Shown here: positions 42,601 to 50,433 of the stretch, piece after piece
How the letters are laid out: each line of letters opens with the position of its first letter
Position numbering within the stretch: position 1 is the stretch's first letter
Assembly: GCA_036403235.1 (NCBI GenBank)
Contig: DASWRI010000062.1
Location: forward strand, 1 to 64,000
DNA from: JBGTFE01 sp036403235
GTDB taxonomy: Bacteria > Acidobacteriota > Blastocatellia > Pyrinomonadales > Pyrinomonadaceae
DNA length: 64,000 bases
Direction of reading: 5' to 3'
Position numbers and translations under genes: made by a program
Notes under the pieces: model-generated
What the model saw: the letters and a program-made list of their open reading frames with translations, nothing else
Told to the model about the DNA's origin: nothing
Database searches by the model: none

Positions 42601-43169
42601 TACTCCGCTAGCTGAACCGGGGCGCTGGCCGGATTGTTAGCGAGCGCGACAGTGCCGTCGCGGCTATCATAGGCAATTCCGACCGGATCATCGATGTTCG
42701 TCGAGACGGTAGTCGAAGTGTTCTGTCCGGTGGCAATTGCGCCGACCGGGATGCAAGCCAGACTGCCGTTATCCGGCGGGTTTCCTGTCGTGGTACCGCC
42801 GTTGCCGATCAGCAGGTCACCGCTTGTATCGAACAACATATTAAGCGGGTTATCAATATCCGGTTTGCCTTCGTTAGTCGAATTGGTCACCGCAATGATT
42901 GCGGGCGAGGCCGCGGTGATAATATCCGTGCCGCCGCTGCCGCCCAGCGCGACGTTGAACAGATCGACTTGACCGCTACCGACGCCAAACTGTTCTACTG
43001 CTGCCAGAAAAATCCCCGGCGCAACGCCGGGCGCGGTTGCTTTGCTATCCGAATTTAGCGTCGCATTGTTTTGCGAATGAGTCCGAAAGGCAAACCAACT
43101 ACTCAGACAAACGAGTGTCAGAGCGATTATGACAAATCGAGCTAAACTGTTTGGACGGAACACAGCCAT
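39636..43169 (-). CDS. Giant secreted surface protein with beta-solenoid repeats and carboxypeptidase-regulatory-like domain
   Basis: Protein of 1177 residues with a signal peptide (FVIIALTLVCLSSWFAFRT). Residues about 60-440 look like a beta-propeller-type region (DPVGIAYDSRDGTVALANN, IPRGLAWDTQNSQLVISNN). Residues about 470-1010 hold degenerate beta-solenoid repeats with variants of GxAxQTIPxFTYNNLT every 45 or so residues. The end (about 1085-1177) is a CnaB/carboxypeptidase-regulatory-like domain: IGGRVVDTNGLGVSNAQVSM and FGYYSFSDV. Such proteins are attached to or released from the outer surface of Acidobacteriota and may mediate adhesion; no enzyme site is evident. Confidence 0.85.
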   Translation of the reverse strand: MAVFRPNSLARFVIIALTLVCLSSWFAFRTHSQNNATLNSDSKATAPGVAPGIFLAAVEQFGVGSGQVDLFNVALGGSGGTDIITAASPAIIAVTNSTNEGKPDIDNPLNMLFDTSGDLLIGNGGTTTGNPPDNGSLACIPVGAIATGQNTSTTVSTNIDDPVGIAYDSRDGTVALANNPASAPVQLAEYLLNGIYTAAPSGRNLTAAGYGSFSVVNLPTQPAGTYAIGLTDGLETDPAHNVGKSKIAIITPTSSTTSAETDIIDGAGPNFSVDIPRGLAWDTQNSQLVISNNSAFHKLLSFYTVSPVALVKTVNTGGRNDKVAASPDGHIAVATYTAFGTAQVKVYDNTAARNPVSGPIPFNGTTTSCGSTYIYPQSIVNSLTWLSNTKLLIALQSYNGSIASAQNGLYIFDISATAIPSGFDDISCSAFSAAPKQTGFVHLTNKPLATAYISTIMYADSAGICGGNAPCFTSIQTAIANQLPGGIVDVYGGTYNESVNLNSNVTVNILGNTTINDFTLSAGKLNGGGGGNCGQPASFTLKLATGNWVNNGGIFNPLNGQVVFNGSAAQTIGGATSTTFNNLIISNPAGVSLGNNETVSGTLTLTSGALSVASNTLTLNGAVSFSSGTFNSNAAGTVNYNQSSAGQNIAPGQYDNLTFSNFNKILPSGTINISGVFTPGSATGHTIAGNTVNFNGAAAQTIPAFTYNNLTSSNNGSRTLASSGIIKIAGTYTPGTNSYTTNGSTIDFNGPGAQTVPVFIYNNLTISGSRGNANVTLANGVMQILGAFSPSATNVGYLMTGNTLLFSGTALQTIPAFTYNNLSTANSVALGGNITVLATLSMGGATTFDVSSNNYSITIGGNLSISGGFNPQAGTVIFNGSSAQNAAGGALPIPFGNLTVNNASGVTFGNDASVTGLLTLTNGNISMGGSTLSIGSTSTISRTSGYIIGNLKKTFGGTGAFTFPVGTSVGQYSPIDVVVTAGAGDLSVKANAGTAPASPSLNANKTLQRYWTLNGSGITSNVTWNYLDGDIPATATESAFNILRVSTSGAPVIRYAPNGSTFILDTTNNKFTVKNLSVYSNWTLGEPLAPTAASVNIGGRVVDTNGLGVSNAQVSMVDSNGNVRLSRTSPFGYYSFSDVSVGETYVINVSHKLYEFAPRVVFVSEESSNIDFIVLAK

Positions 43170-43477
43170 TTAAATTCTCCTTAATTTTTTTATGAGTTTG
43201 CTGAAACAAAATTATTTCAGAGCGATGAATTAGCCTTTTGCTCAAAGCTTTTCTGATAGTATCTTATTCTTTTGTAACAGTCAATTTATAAATGCCTGTT
43301 ACAAAACCAGTTTTTATAACAATCAAATTAGATATATTGTGAAAATTAAAAAATTTAAGAGAGGTTTGATTAGGAAAAACCAGTTGTGGTATTTTACCAT
43401 TTTCGCTGTAACATGCTTGGCTTTTTTGAGTGTTACGACAAATTAGGATAATATATGATTCTAAATCGGGGCTTAAA

Positions 43478-43711
43478 ATGAAAACTCTTGGTTTTATAGG
43501 CGGTATCGGGCCGAAATCGACGGTTGAGTACTACCGCTCTATAATGGGTGTTAAAAATTTGGGTTTATTCGGCACGCATTTCACCATGCAGTCTGGATTC
43601 TATCAGAAGAAATTTTCCGAATACGAAATTAACCTGAGCTTACCCGACCAAACTGAGAAAAAAGTTTGGCTTGGGTCTTTATTCTCAAATTGTGAGGCGG
43701 CAAATGATTAA
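43478..43711 (+). pseudogene. Internally deleted aspartate racemase
   Basis: It starts as a normal racemase (MKTLGFIGGIGPKSTVEYYR) and then jumps to a late segment, KNLGLFGTHFTMQSGFYQ, which normally lies some 95 residues further on. After the LPDQ region the sequence no longer follows the family and stops at 77 residues, against about 230. The first catalytic cysteine region is missing. The deletion is in frame. The end overlaps the acetyltransferase start by eight bases. Confidence 0.82.
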
Positions 43712-44189
43712 AATCAGGAAAGCAAATGAAACAGATTTTGATGCCATCTGGTGGATTTTCCACGAAGTCGTGCAGAGAGGAGACACTTATGCTTATAATC
43801 CTGATACGACAAAAGATGAAGCTCGCTCGCTTTGGATGTCGAAAGAAGCTAAAACCTATGTTGCCTGTTTCGATAGCGAAATTGTCGGGACGTACATTCT
43901 CAAAGCGAATCAGCCGGGACTCGGCTCTCATATCGCAAACGCCGGCTATATGGTAAAGGGAAGTAGTCGAGGAAAAGGCGTCGGCTGTGCGATGTGTCGG
44001 CATTCGATGGCTGAAGCACGCCGCGCCGGCTTTCTAGCCATGCAGTTTAATTTAGTGGTAGGCACGAATTACCCGGCAGTTTTATTATGGAAAAAGCTTG
44101 GTTTTTCAATTGTTGGTGTTTTACCTAAAGCTTTTCAGCATCGAGATTTAGGACTGGTTAATGCATTTGTTATGCATCGTTTTTTGTAA
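43704..44189 (+). CDS. GNAT family N-acetyltransferase
   Basis: Protein of 161 residues with the GNAT core: VGTYILKAN, the acetyl-CoA loop GSSRGKGVGCAMCRHSMAEA (R-x-x-G-x-G/A), and FNLVVGTNYPAVLLWKKLGF near the end. The substrate cannot be told. GAGG precedes the ATG at 43704 at good distance. The gene overlaps the broken racemase and could be read with it. Confidence 0.85.
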   Translation: MIKIRKANETDFDAIWWIFHEVVQRGDTYAYNPDTTKDEARSLWMSKEAKTYVACFDSEIVGTYILKANQPGLGSHIANAGYMVKGSSRGKGVGCAMCRHSMAEARRAGFLAMQFNLVVGTNYPAVLLWKKLGFSIVGVLPKAFQHRDLGLVNAFVMHRFL

Positions 44190-44261
44190 TGAACTCAAAA
44201 TTGAAGCAACTACTAAACTTCAGGTAAAAGATACCACTGCAATTTATATCAAAAGCCGGCC

Positions 44262-44291
44262 GGTGAATTTTTCCTGACTGAAAAATTCACC
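44262..44291. terminator. Stem-loop downstream of the acetyltransferase
   Basis: A perfect 12-base stem (GGTGAATTTTTC and its complement) encloses a six-base loop. No T-run follows; the T-rich part lies inside the stem. It may end transcription of the gene on the left. Confidence 0.5.
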
Positions 44292-44365
44292 AATAGAACA
44301 AGCATTTCAATAAAATAATTATTGCTATAAAAGAGAAAAGATGAAATATCTCTTACAATAAAAAA

Positions 44366-44500
44366 TTATGCCTTGCTGAGCTCTCCTCCTTGAGAACCAT
44401 AAAAAATAACCCACACAATTAAATAATCGTCAAAATCTACAAAGCGATGTTCAACTCCGGCGGGAGCAAAGATAAAATCCCCAAGTTGGGTATTATAGTG
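44366..44500 (-). pseudogene. C-terminal fragment of a cupin protein
   Basis: The frame reads HYNTQLGDFIFAPAGVEHRF, then DYLIVWVIFYGSQGGE and stops. GD-x-IF-x-P-x-G-x-EHRF is the second half of a cupin barrel with its metal-ligand His. A stop lies five codons upstream of the homology, and no start is present. The first half of the barrel has been lost. Confidence 0.72.
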
Positions 44501-44659
44501 GCTCGTCGCGAAAAATTAAAAGTGGCTCTTGAATTTGTAAATGCTTTCCATAAAATTTATATAGCCTGAAAAAATATTCCGGCGCGAAAGTTTCGCGGCT
44601 GCGCGAGTAAATTTGATATTCACGGGTGCAGAGAAACAGGTGCCGGAGAGGAGTAAAAG

Positions 44660-44917
44660 ATGCTAGAATTGCGCCCAAATTGTGAATGCTGTAACAAAAA
44701 ATTACCGCCCGAGTCGAGCGAGGCAATGATATGCACTTTTGAATGCACGTTTTGCCGCGATTGTGTCGAACATAAATTAAATTTTGTCTGTCCGAACTGC
44801 GGCGGAAATTTTGAACCACGCCCCGTAAGACCCGTATGGGAGTTAAAAAACCACCCCGCTTCCGACAAGCTTATCTATAAACCGGAAGGATGCGTGTCCA
44901 AACAGGTAAAAACCTGA
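44660..44917 (+). CDS. DUF1272 zinc-ribbon-like protein
   Basis: Protein of 85 residues with nearly the complete DUF1272 sequence pattern: MLELRPNCECCNKKLPPESS, CTFECTFCRDCV and CPNCGG. Eight cysteines in paired arrangement should bind two zinc ions. The function is unknown. GAGAGGAG sits before the ATG. Confidence 0.88.
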   Translation: MLELRPNCECCNKKLPPESSEAMICTFECTFCRDCVEHKLNFVCPNCGGNFEPRPVRPVWELKNHPASDKLIYKPEGCVSKQVKT

Positions 44918-45102
44918 AGAGCTCGCTAAACGGACAGTTGATAATTTTAAAGGATCTTGGTCTGTAGCAAACTGCATAAAGTCACTTCATAAATTGCGGC
45001 TTTCGCCTTTGTAATACCGTTTTGGGCAAAAATTTACACAAGACCTTTTATACAAAAGCGCGTATTAACGGCAATTAAATTTACGAGTGAATTTACAAGG
45101 TA

Positions 45103-46320
45103 ATGAGCGAAACAATAATTTTACGCGGCGTGAAAATTAAAAACAACACGTTCGCATTACTGATAGAAACACTTCACCTTCAGGGAAGTGTGAAAGCGAT
45201 AACTGCCATACATCGGCAAAAACACAGCGAGCGTCAGGGCGGAGTTCGTTTCGTCGACCGGGGCGGAAACATTGAAGAGTTAGCAAACCTAACTAAAGCT
45301 ATGACCGAAAAATGCACGGCGAGTCGATTGCCGATTGATGCTCTCAGAAGCATAATAATTACCCCGCCCGGCAAGCTCTGCGATATCGAGGAAAAAGCGG
45401 CGATTTTAGTCGAGCACTTTCGCACCGTTATCGAACAAGATCAGGGCGCAGTTTTTGGTCCGGATATGCGATGCGCGGAAGACGTTTTAAGCCGCGTGGC
45501 GGAACATAAAGATTTGCTTCCGCATGTTACGGGCTTAACAAAAGAAATCGGCGGTCTCGAAATAAATAAAAGAGGATATACGGCATTTGGACTGGTACAT
45601 GCGCTCAGTTTAGCGTTGAACGGGAAAATCAAGTCGCGCTCATTCAGTATTCAAGGATTCGGCTCAGTCGGCAGCCGCACGGCTCGACTGATTTTTGAGA
45701 GCGGCGGGATAATTAAAGCCGTAAGTAATAGTAAGCACTTGCTGTACTCACAAAATGGATTGGATATAGCGCAGTTATACGACCTTTGGGAAAAGTGGGG
45801 AAACAAATGCCTGCCAATCTATAACGATAGAAATCAAAGCGATGATTTGTTGCTAAGTTCGCAACCCGAGAAAATCTTCGAAGTGCCGGTTGATGGATTT
45901 ATTCCAGTGGCGAGAACTTCGGTTCTCGCTTCGCCCGAAGAGCTGTCGCTCGCCCGACGCGAGAATCCTGAAGCGAGAGATGTAACTCAGTTTTTACAAA
46001 AAACCGGTGTGAAAATTATTGTCGAAGGCGCAAATCATCCGTTGACCGAAAGCGCTGAATTTTATCTTGAAGATAACGGAGTCATCGTTTTGCCCGATAT
46101 TCTGGTTAACTGCGGCGGATTAATCGGCACGCGTCTCGAATGGGAAAACCGAAATCTTGCCGTCAAACCGGAGCAGTTATCATATCTCGACGATGTTTGT
46201 CGCAGCCGCATACGGGAAACGGTTGAATATAACGTGCTGGAAGTACTCAATTCAAAAAACCACGCTCGCCGGACGGTCGCCGACATTATCAGCAAAGCGC
46301 AGGAAAATCGGGCGCACTAA
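45103..46320 (+). CDS. Glutamate/leucine dehydrogenase homologue with altered active site
   Basis: Protein of 405 residues. The C-terminal NAD(P)-binding half is normal: FSIQGFGSVGSRTARLI, VEGANHPLTESAE and PDILVNCGGLIG. In the N-terminal half the start of the catalytic domain is present (GGVRFVDRGGNIEELANLTK), but where the family has P-x-GGAKGG with the catalytic lysine, this protein reads LPIDALRSIIITPPG. It probably cannot deaminate amino acids in the usual way and may act on another substrate or have a non-catalytic role. It is followed 15 bases later by a YciI-like gene. Confidence 0.8.
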   Translation: MSETIILRGVKIKNNTFALLIETLHLQGSVKAITAIHRQKHSERQGGVRFVDRGGNIEELANLTKAMTEKCTASRLPIDALRSIIITPPGKLCDIEEKAAILVEHFRTVIEQDQGAVFGPDMRCAEDVLSRVAEHKDLLPHVTGLTKEIGGLEINKRGYTAFGLVHALSLALNGKIKSRSFSIQGFGSVGSRTARLIFESGGIIKAVSNSKHLLYSQNGLDIAQLYDLWEKWGNKCLPIYNDRNQSDDLLLSSQPEKIFEVPVDGFIPVARTSVLASPEELSLARRENPEARDVTQFLQKTGVKIIVEGANHPLTESAEFYLEDNGVIVLPDILVNCGGLIGTRLEWENRNLAVKPEQLSYLDDVCRSRIRETVEYNVLEVLNSKNHARRTVADIISKAQENRAH

Positions 46321-46335
46321 ATTTGGACAAATTAA

Positions 46336-46638
46336 ATGCAATTCTTAGTAACAGCCTATGATTTAACGGACGAGGAAGCGCCTCGTCGCCGTTTAGCCGT
46401 TCGCGGCGCACATCTCGCTCTGGTTAAACAGATGACCGATGCCGGCTTGATACATATTGCGGCGGCTCTTCTTGACGATGATGGCAATATGATAGGTTCC
46501 GTCTTCATCTGTGAGTTTGAATCACGACGAGAAATTGACGACTGGTTTATAAGCGAGCCTTACATCACCGGAAAAGTATGGGGAAAAATCAAGGTGGAGC
46601 CATGTCAGATTGGTTCTATCTTTCTGAAAGATAAATAG
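46336..46638 (+). CDS. YciI-like protein
   Basis: Protein of 100 residues with the ferredoxin-like YciI pattern: an N-terminal strand MQFLVTAYD, RGAHLALVKQMTDAG (His in the usual place), and DDWFISEPYITGKVW near the end. Members are small, mostly of unknown role, some with enzyme activity. It lies 15 bases after the dehydrogenase homologue and is likely in the same operon. Confidence 0.85.
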   Translation: MQFLVTAYDLTDEEAPRRRLAVRGAHLALVKQMTDAGLIHIAAALLDDDGNMIGSVFICEFESRREIDDWFISEPYITGKVWGKIKVEPCQIGSIFLKDK

Positions 46639-46639
46639 A

Positions 46640-46671
46640 GAGTGCCGGAAATCAATTTATTTGCGGCACTC
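46640..46671 (+). terminator. Stem-loop after the YciI-like gene
   Basis: GAGTGCCG pairs with CGGCACTC around a loop of 16 bases starting two bases after the stop. It lacks a T-run. Another hairpin (ATCAGTCGGC with its complement, 46787-46825) lies just ahead of the next gene and could regulate it. Confidence 0.45.
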
Positions 46672-46855
46672 CTGATAAGTTCTAAAGCTCTCTAAAGGAG
46701 GATGGACGCACACGGCGCATTTCACGGTCAGACTTTATTGCTTTCATTTTTCATTCGTGCTTGCCGCCTACCGAATGTGCGATGGCATCAGTCGGCTCAA
46801 CAGAACGCACGGCACGCCGACTGATTTTGGCATCTTTAAATTGGAGCGGTAAAAA

Positions 46856-47686
46856 ATGAAATCATTAAAAATGTACCGAATAAATGCTTTTACCGGCGAT
46901 GGTTTCGGCGGAAATCCGGCAGCCGTTCTGCCGCTTGAAGCATGGCTGGAAAATGCACAAATGCAAACGATTGCAGCGAAAATCAATCTCTCGGAAACAG
47001 CTTTTTTTGTACCCGAAGGAGATGATTTTCGTCTTCGCTGGTTCACTCCCGTGCAGGAAGTGCCGCTTTGCGGACACGCGACGTTGGCTGCCGCCTTCGT
47101 TATATTTGAAAATGATAGTTTGAAAAATTCAATCAGGTTTAGGACGCAATGCGGCGATTTGACTGTTACGCAGAGCGGCGGCAACCTGATAACCCTTAAC
47201 TTTCCGCGGGAAAATCCTATCGAGTGCGCTGCTCCAATCGAATTGTTGAATGGGTTAGGGAAAATTCCGTACAAAGTTTTAGCCACTAAAAATGATCCTA
47301 ACTATTACGCCGTGTACGATAATGAAATAGATATCCGGGAGATGTCTCCGAATCTATCTCTGCTCGAAAGACTTCATCCCTTTGGAGTGGTCGTAACCGC
47401 GCCGGGCAGGGAAGTGGACTTTGTTTCGCGGTATTTTGCGCCGAGCTACGGAATTCCTGAAGACCCCGCGACGGGCTCGATTCACCGTGCGCTGGCGCCC
47501 TTTTGGATGAATGCATCAGGTAAATTAAAACTTCACGCTCGTCAGCTTTCAAAGCGCGGCGGCGAGATGTTTTGCGAATGCTTGGATGAAAGAGTTTTAA
47601 TATCGGGCAGGGCGTCTAAGTTTCTTCAAGCCGCACTATACTATGAAACATTATTTAGAAATTACGTTAAAACTGAAGTTAATTGA
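46856..47686 (+). CDS. PhzF family isomerase/epimerase-like protein
   Basis: Protein of 276 residues beginning with KMYRINAFTGDGFGGNPAAV, the PhzF signature, followed by NLSETAFF with the catalytic Glu47, VPLCGHATLAAA and EDPATGS. The family includes diaminopimelate-epimerase-like isomerases acting on small acids. The substrate is unknown. AATTGGAGCGG precedes the ATG. It converges on, and overlaps by eight bases, the MDR oxidoreductase gene. Confidence 0.9.
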   Translation: MKSLKMYRINAFTGDGFGGNPAAVLPLEAWLENAQMQTIAAKINLSETAFFVPEGDDFRLRWFTPVQEVPLCGHATLAAAFVIFENDSLKNSIRFRTQCGDLTVTQSGGNLITLNFPRENPIECAAPIELLNGLGKIPYKVLATKNDPNYYAVYDNEIDIREMSPNLSLLERLHPFGVVVTAPGREVDFVSRYFAPSYGIPEDPATGSIHRALAPFWMNASGKLKLHARQLSKRGGEMFCECLDERVLISGRASKFLQAALYYETLFRNYVKTEVN

Positions 47687-48692
47687 TTTTTAACACTATT
47701 TTCCCGAAATGATTAGCGCTTTCCAAATATTTTAACGCTTCGCAAATTTCTTCGAACGCAAAAGTTTTATCTATAACTGGCTTTAGTTTGTGAAGTTCAA
47801 CAAAACGATTCATTTCCTCCAGCATTTCTCTCGAACCCGTTTCGATACCATGAATTCGTACATTTTTGGATATAAATTGATTGGTGTTAATGTTGCCGTC
47901 AAAACCGCCGAGCAAACCGATAAAGCTAATCGAACCGCTAATTTTAACCGCTTTCAGCGAGCGATTCAGATTTTCGCCGCCAACTATTTCCATCACATGA
48001 TCGACACCTCTGCCTTCGGTTAAATCGAGAACTTCTTTATCCCAATCAGGCAGGGTTTTATAGTTGATTGCGCCCACCGCACCCAAATCTTTGGCCCTGG
48101 ACAACTTTTCGTCGTTGCTGGATATGACAATCGGCAGTCCGCCAATTGCGTGGACTAATTGCAGAAGGAAAATCGACACCCCGCCAGTGCCTTGAATTAA
48201 AACGGTTTCACCGGGCTGAACGCAACTTCGCCGGGCGACTGCATGCCAAGCAGTAACGCCCGCAGCAGGCAAAGTAGCTGCCTCCGTATCGAATAAATGA
48301 TTGGGAACAGCGACAACTGAATTTTCATTGAAAATGACATATTCCGCCAGCACGCCGTCCGACGCTGCCCCGCCAAGGGGCAAAACAAACTTTTCAGACG
48401 TAAGTTCTCCGTCCAGCCATCGCGGAAGAAAAATCGGACAAACACGAGCACCGACTTTCCACCGGGAAACGCCTTTCCCAATCATAACGACTTCTCCCGC
48501 ACCATCTGAAATTGGAATTCGGTTCGATAACGGCTTCCAGCTACCAATGCCATTAATAACCAGCAAATCACGATAATTGAGTGCAAACGCCGTCATCTTG
48601 ACCAAAATTTCGCCTGTTCCGGGATTTGGCATCGGCAGCTCGTTTAATTTTAAACCGTCAATGCCATCTCCGAAGGTTGTAAAGACTTTCAT
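47679..48692 (-). CDS. Medium-chain NAD(P)-dependent oxidoreductase (zinc-free, quinone-reductase type)
   Basis: Protein of 337 residues. The GroES-like N-terminal domain (PMPNPGTGEILVKMTAFALN) is followed by the nucleotide-binding fold with VLIQGTGGVSIFLLQLVHAI and a C-terminal HFGKIVLKIN. The zinc-ligand Cys and His of alcohol dehydrogenases are absent (NYRDLLVINGI), so it belongs to the zinc-free branch. The start overlaps the stop of the next gene upstream as ATGA, suggesting coupled translation. Confidence 0.88.
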   Translation of the reverse strand: MKVFTTFGDGIDGLKLNELPMPNPGTGEILVKMTAFALNYRDLLVINGIGSWKPLSNRIPISDGAGEVVMIGKGVSRWKVGARVCPIFLPRWLDGELTSEKFVLPLGGAASDGVLAEYVIFNENSVVAVPNHLFDTEAATLPAAGVTAWHAVARRSCVQPGETVLIQGTGGVSIFLLQLVHAIGGLPIVISSNDEKLSRAKDLGAVGAINYKTLPDWDKEVLDLTEGRGVDHVMEIVGGENLNRSLKAVKISGSISFIGLLGGFDGNINTNQFISKNVRIHGIETGSREMLEEMNRFVELHKLKPVIDKTFAFEEICEALKYLESANHFGKIVLKIN

Positions 48693-49012
48693 ATTTTTTT
48701 GTTCGGCGTTCTCACTGTTGCCATTTCAATCAAATAACTCAACATGTTTCTTTGTAGCTCATATTTCCGCATTGTTTTAACTAATCGCGGATCGTTGCCC
48801 AACATAATGCTTTCTAATTTCAAAAGCAAAATATCTTCAAATCCAGTAAAAACACATTCTTCCGTGTAATTAAATGGTGCGATAGTCGGAAACCTTCCGT
48901 TTCCTTCGCCTTTCCAAGTCCCCAACAAAACCGAAAGTCGAGCGATTATTAACGCTGTCTTTTCCTCTCCGTCAGCAAGGCCGTCGATTGAAGTTTTGTA
49001 AGTCATTGTCAT
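48689..49012 (-). pseudogene. Shortened nitrobindin/FABP-like protein
   Basis: The N-terminal half reads LLGTWKGEGNGRFPTIAPFN, the start of the nitrobindin-like heme-binding barrel, and the end, MRKYELQRNMLSYLIEMATV, is its last strands. About 60 residues that form the middle of the barrel, including the heme-binding end of the family, are missing without a frameshift. Length is 107, against roughly 160-200. The gene may be a pseudogene or an altered, still translated protein; it is coupled to the following oxidoreductase by ATGA. Confidence 0.6.
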
Positions 49013-49136
49013 AATTTCTTACTAAAAGCGAGCTTTGCTGGAAAATCCGAAAGCGTCGAATCCAAGATATTGACGATGATTTTGAGCTTGCGGAAACCCG
49101 ACACGGCAGATATTACTTGTCGAGAAAGCATCTGAC

Positions 49137-49673
49137 TTAAAAATCTTGATTCTTGCCGACAAGCGGATAGTATTTTTCCTCGATAATTTTAAAGTGATGA
49201 ATTTGATGGGCGACGATATTAAATCCCATTGCCAGAACGGAGATTTCATATTTCCAGTTGAGACCTGTCTTTAATAAGGTTTCGTCATCAAAAGTCGAAT
49301 ATAGAGATTTTGTCGCCGTCCTCACGATTTTCAATTCTTCAATTAGCGCACCGATTGCTCTTTTTTCAGTATTTGCGTTTGAAGCGAACAATTGCTCGTC
49401 AATTCCTTTTGGTGCCTCGGGATTTTGTCGCGCAAAAAGCAGAGCCCTGTATGTTAATATTCTTTCAAAATCAACGATGTGCTGAAAAATATCTTTAATT
49501 GTCCATTTTCCGGACGCATACGTTTTGCCACCAATTTTTGCCAACAAATCTGTGTCCAGTTTCTCAATCTGCCGAAAACTGTCATCAAAGGCTTGCGATA
49601 ATTCCACGTCAGCAACCAAATTGATATACCGGTCAAAATATTGCGGCATCGGATTTATGTCTGATTTCTTCAT
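49137..49673 (-). CDS. DinB family protein
   Basis: Protein of 178 residues with the four-helix DinB arrangement and its metal ligands: IFQHIVDFE in helix two and AHQIHHFKIIEE in helix four. GKWTIKDIFQHI is typical of the YfiT/DUF664-like group, which bind divalent metal and often act as thiol transferases. A similar protein is encoded at 59614-60135. Start taken at ATG 49673 just past the stop of the previous gene. Confidence 0.88.
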   Translation of the reverse strand: MKKSDINPMPQYFDRYINLVADVELSQAFDDSFRQIEKLDTDLLAKIGGKTYASGKWTIKDIFQHIVDFERILTYRALLFARQNPEAPKGIDEQLFASNANTEKRAIGALIEELKIVRTATKSLYSTFDDETLLKTGLNWKYEISVLAMGFNIVAHQIHHFKIIEEKYYPLVGKNQDF

Positions 49674-49677
49674 TTCT

Positions 49678-50199
49678 TTAGAGTCGCCTTTCAAAATTCA
49701 TATACCAATTCCATTCCCAGTTTTCGCCATCGTCATCGGAAAATGCCTGACTCCAAACAGGCGCGTCCGGGTTGGTTTTATCCCATCGAAACTGTACGAT
49801 AATTTCTTTTCCTTGAAAAACATCTCTCGCGTAAAATTTTCCGATGTCGCCGTCAAAATATCCGACTTGAGGAACATCCAGCACTACGACACTGCTATCA
49901 GCCCAATAAAGACTCCATAATTTGGTTTGAGCGTTAAAAAGGCGCAAAGTCACCCCCTCGAAGGCGACGCCGTCAAACATCGCGGAAAATTGATTTATAT
50001 TTCCGAAACCGTTCAAAACCTTGTAACACTTATCCTTCGCCTCAAATTCCGCCCATTCGAGACAATTGTTCAGTCTTGTTTTTAATTTCCGGTTGTGAAC
50101 TTTCCATTTTCCGACAAAAAAATCGAAATCGCAGTGAGATGAATTTTTCGACGGCGTAATTTCCAAATCCCCGTTTGAATTGAATAATTGTCGTTCCAT
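49678..50199 (-). CDS. DUF1579-like hypothetical protein
   Basis: Protein of 173 residues with a beta-rich pattern: CDFDFFVGKWKVHNRKLKTR, FEGVTLRLFNAQTKLWSLYW, and an end with NWEWNWYMNF. Proteins of this kind (DUF1579 or a close relative) are widespread, of unknown function, and probably form a lipocalin-like barrel. The DinB gene begins four bases after its stop. Confidence 0.7.
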   Translation of the reverse strand: MERQLFNSNGDLEITPSKNSSHCDFDFFVGKWKVHNRKLKTRLNNCLEWAEFEAKDKCYKVLNGFGNINQFSAMFDGVAFEGVTLRLFNAQTKLWSLYWADSSVVVLDVPQVGYFDGDIGKFYARDVFQGKEIIVQFRWDKTNPDAPVWSQAFSDDDGENWEWNWYMNFERRL

Positions 50200-50433
50200 A
50201 TTTTTATCGCTGTTATTAAAGAAAATGGTTTCCAGAAATCATCTTCTACAAATCGTGCATTATTGAAACCGCATCACTATAATTGTATTAAAGGAGCATT
50301 AGGACAAGAGCCATTTTTTGTTTTCTTGACCGTTCCAATTTATATAAATTTAGTTTGCGTAAAAAACATTTTTCCGTATCCAAGCTATGGCGCGGAATTG
50401 ATACCAACTGAATTTTTACCGCTGGCTAAAAAC

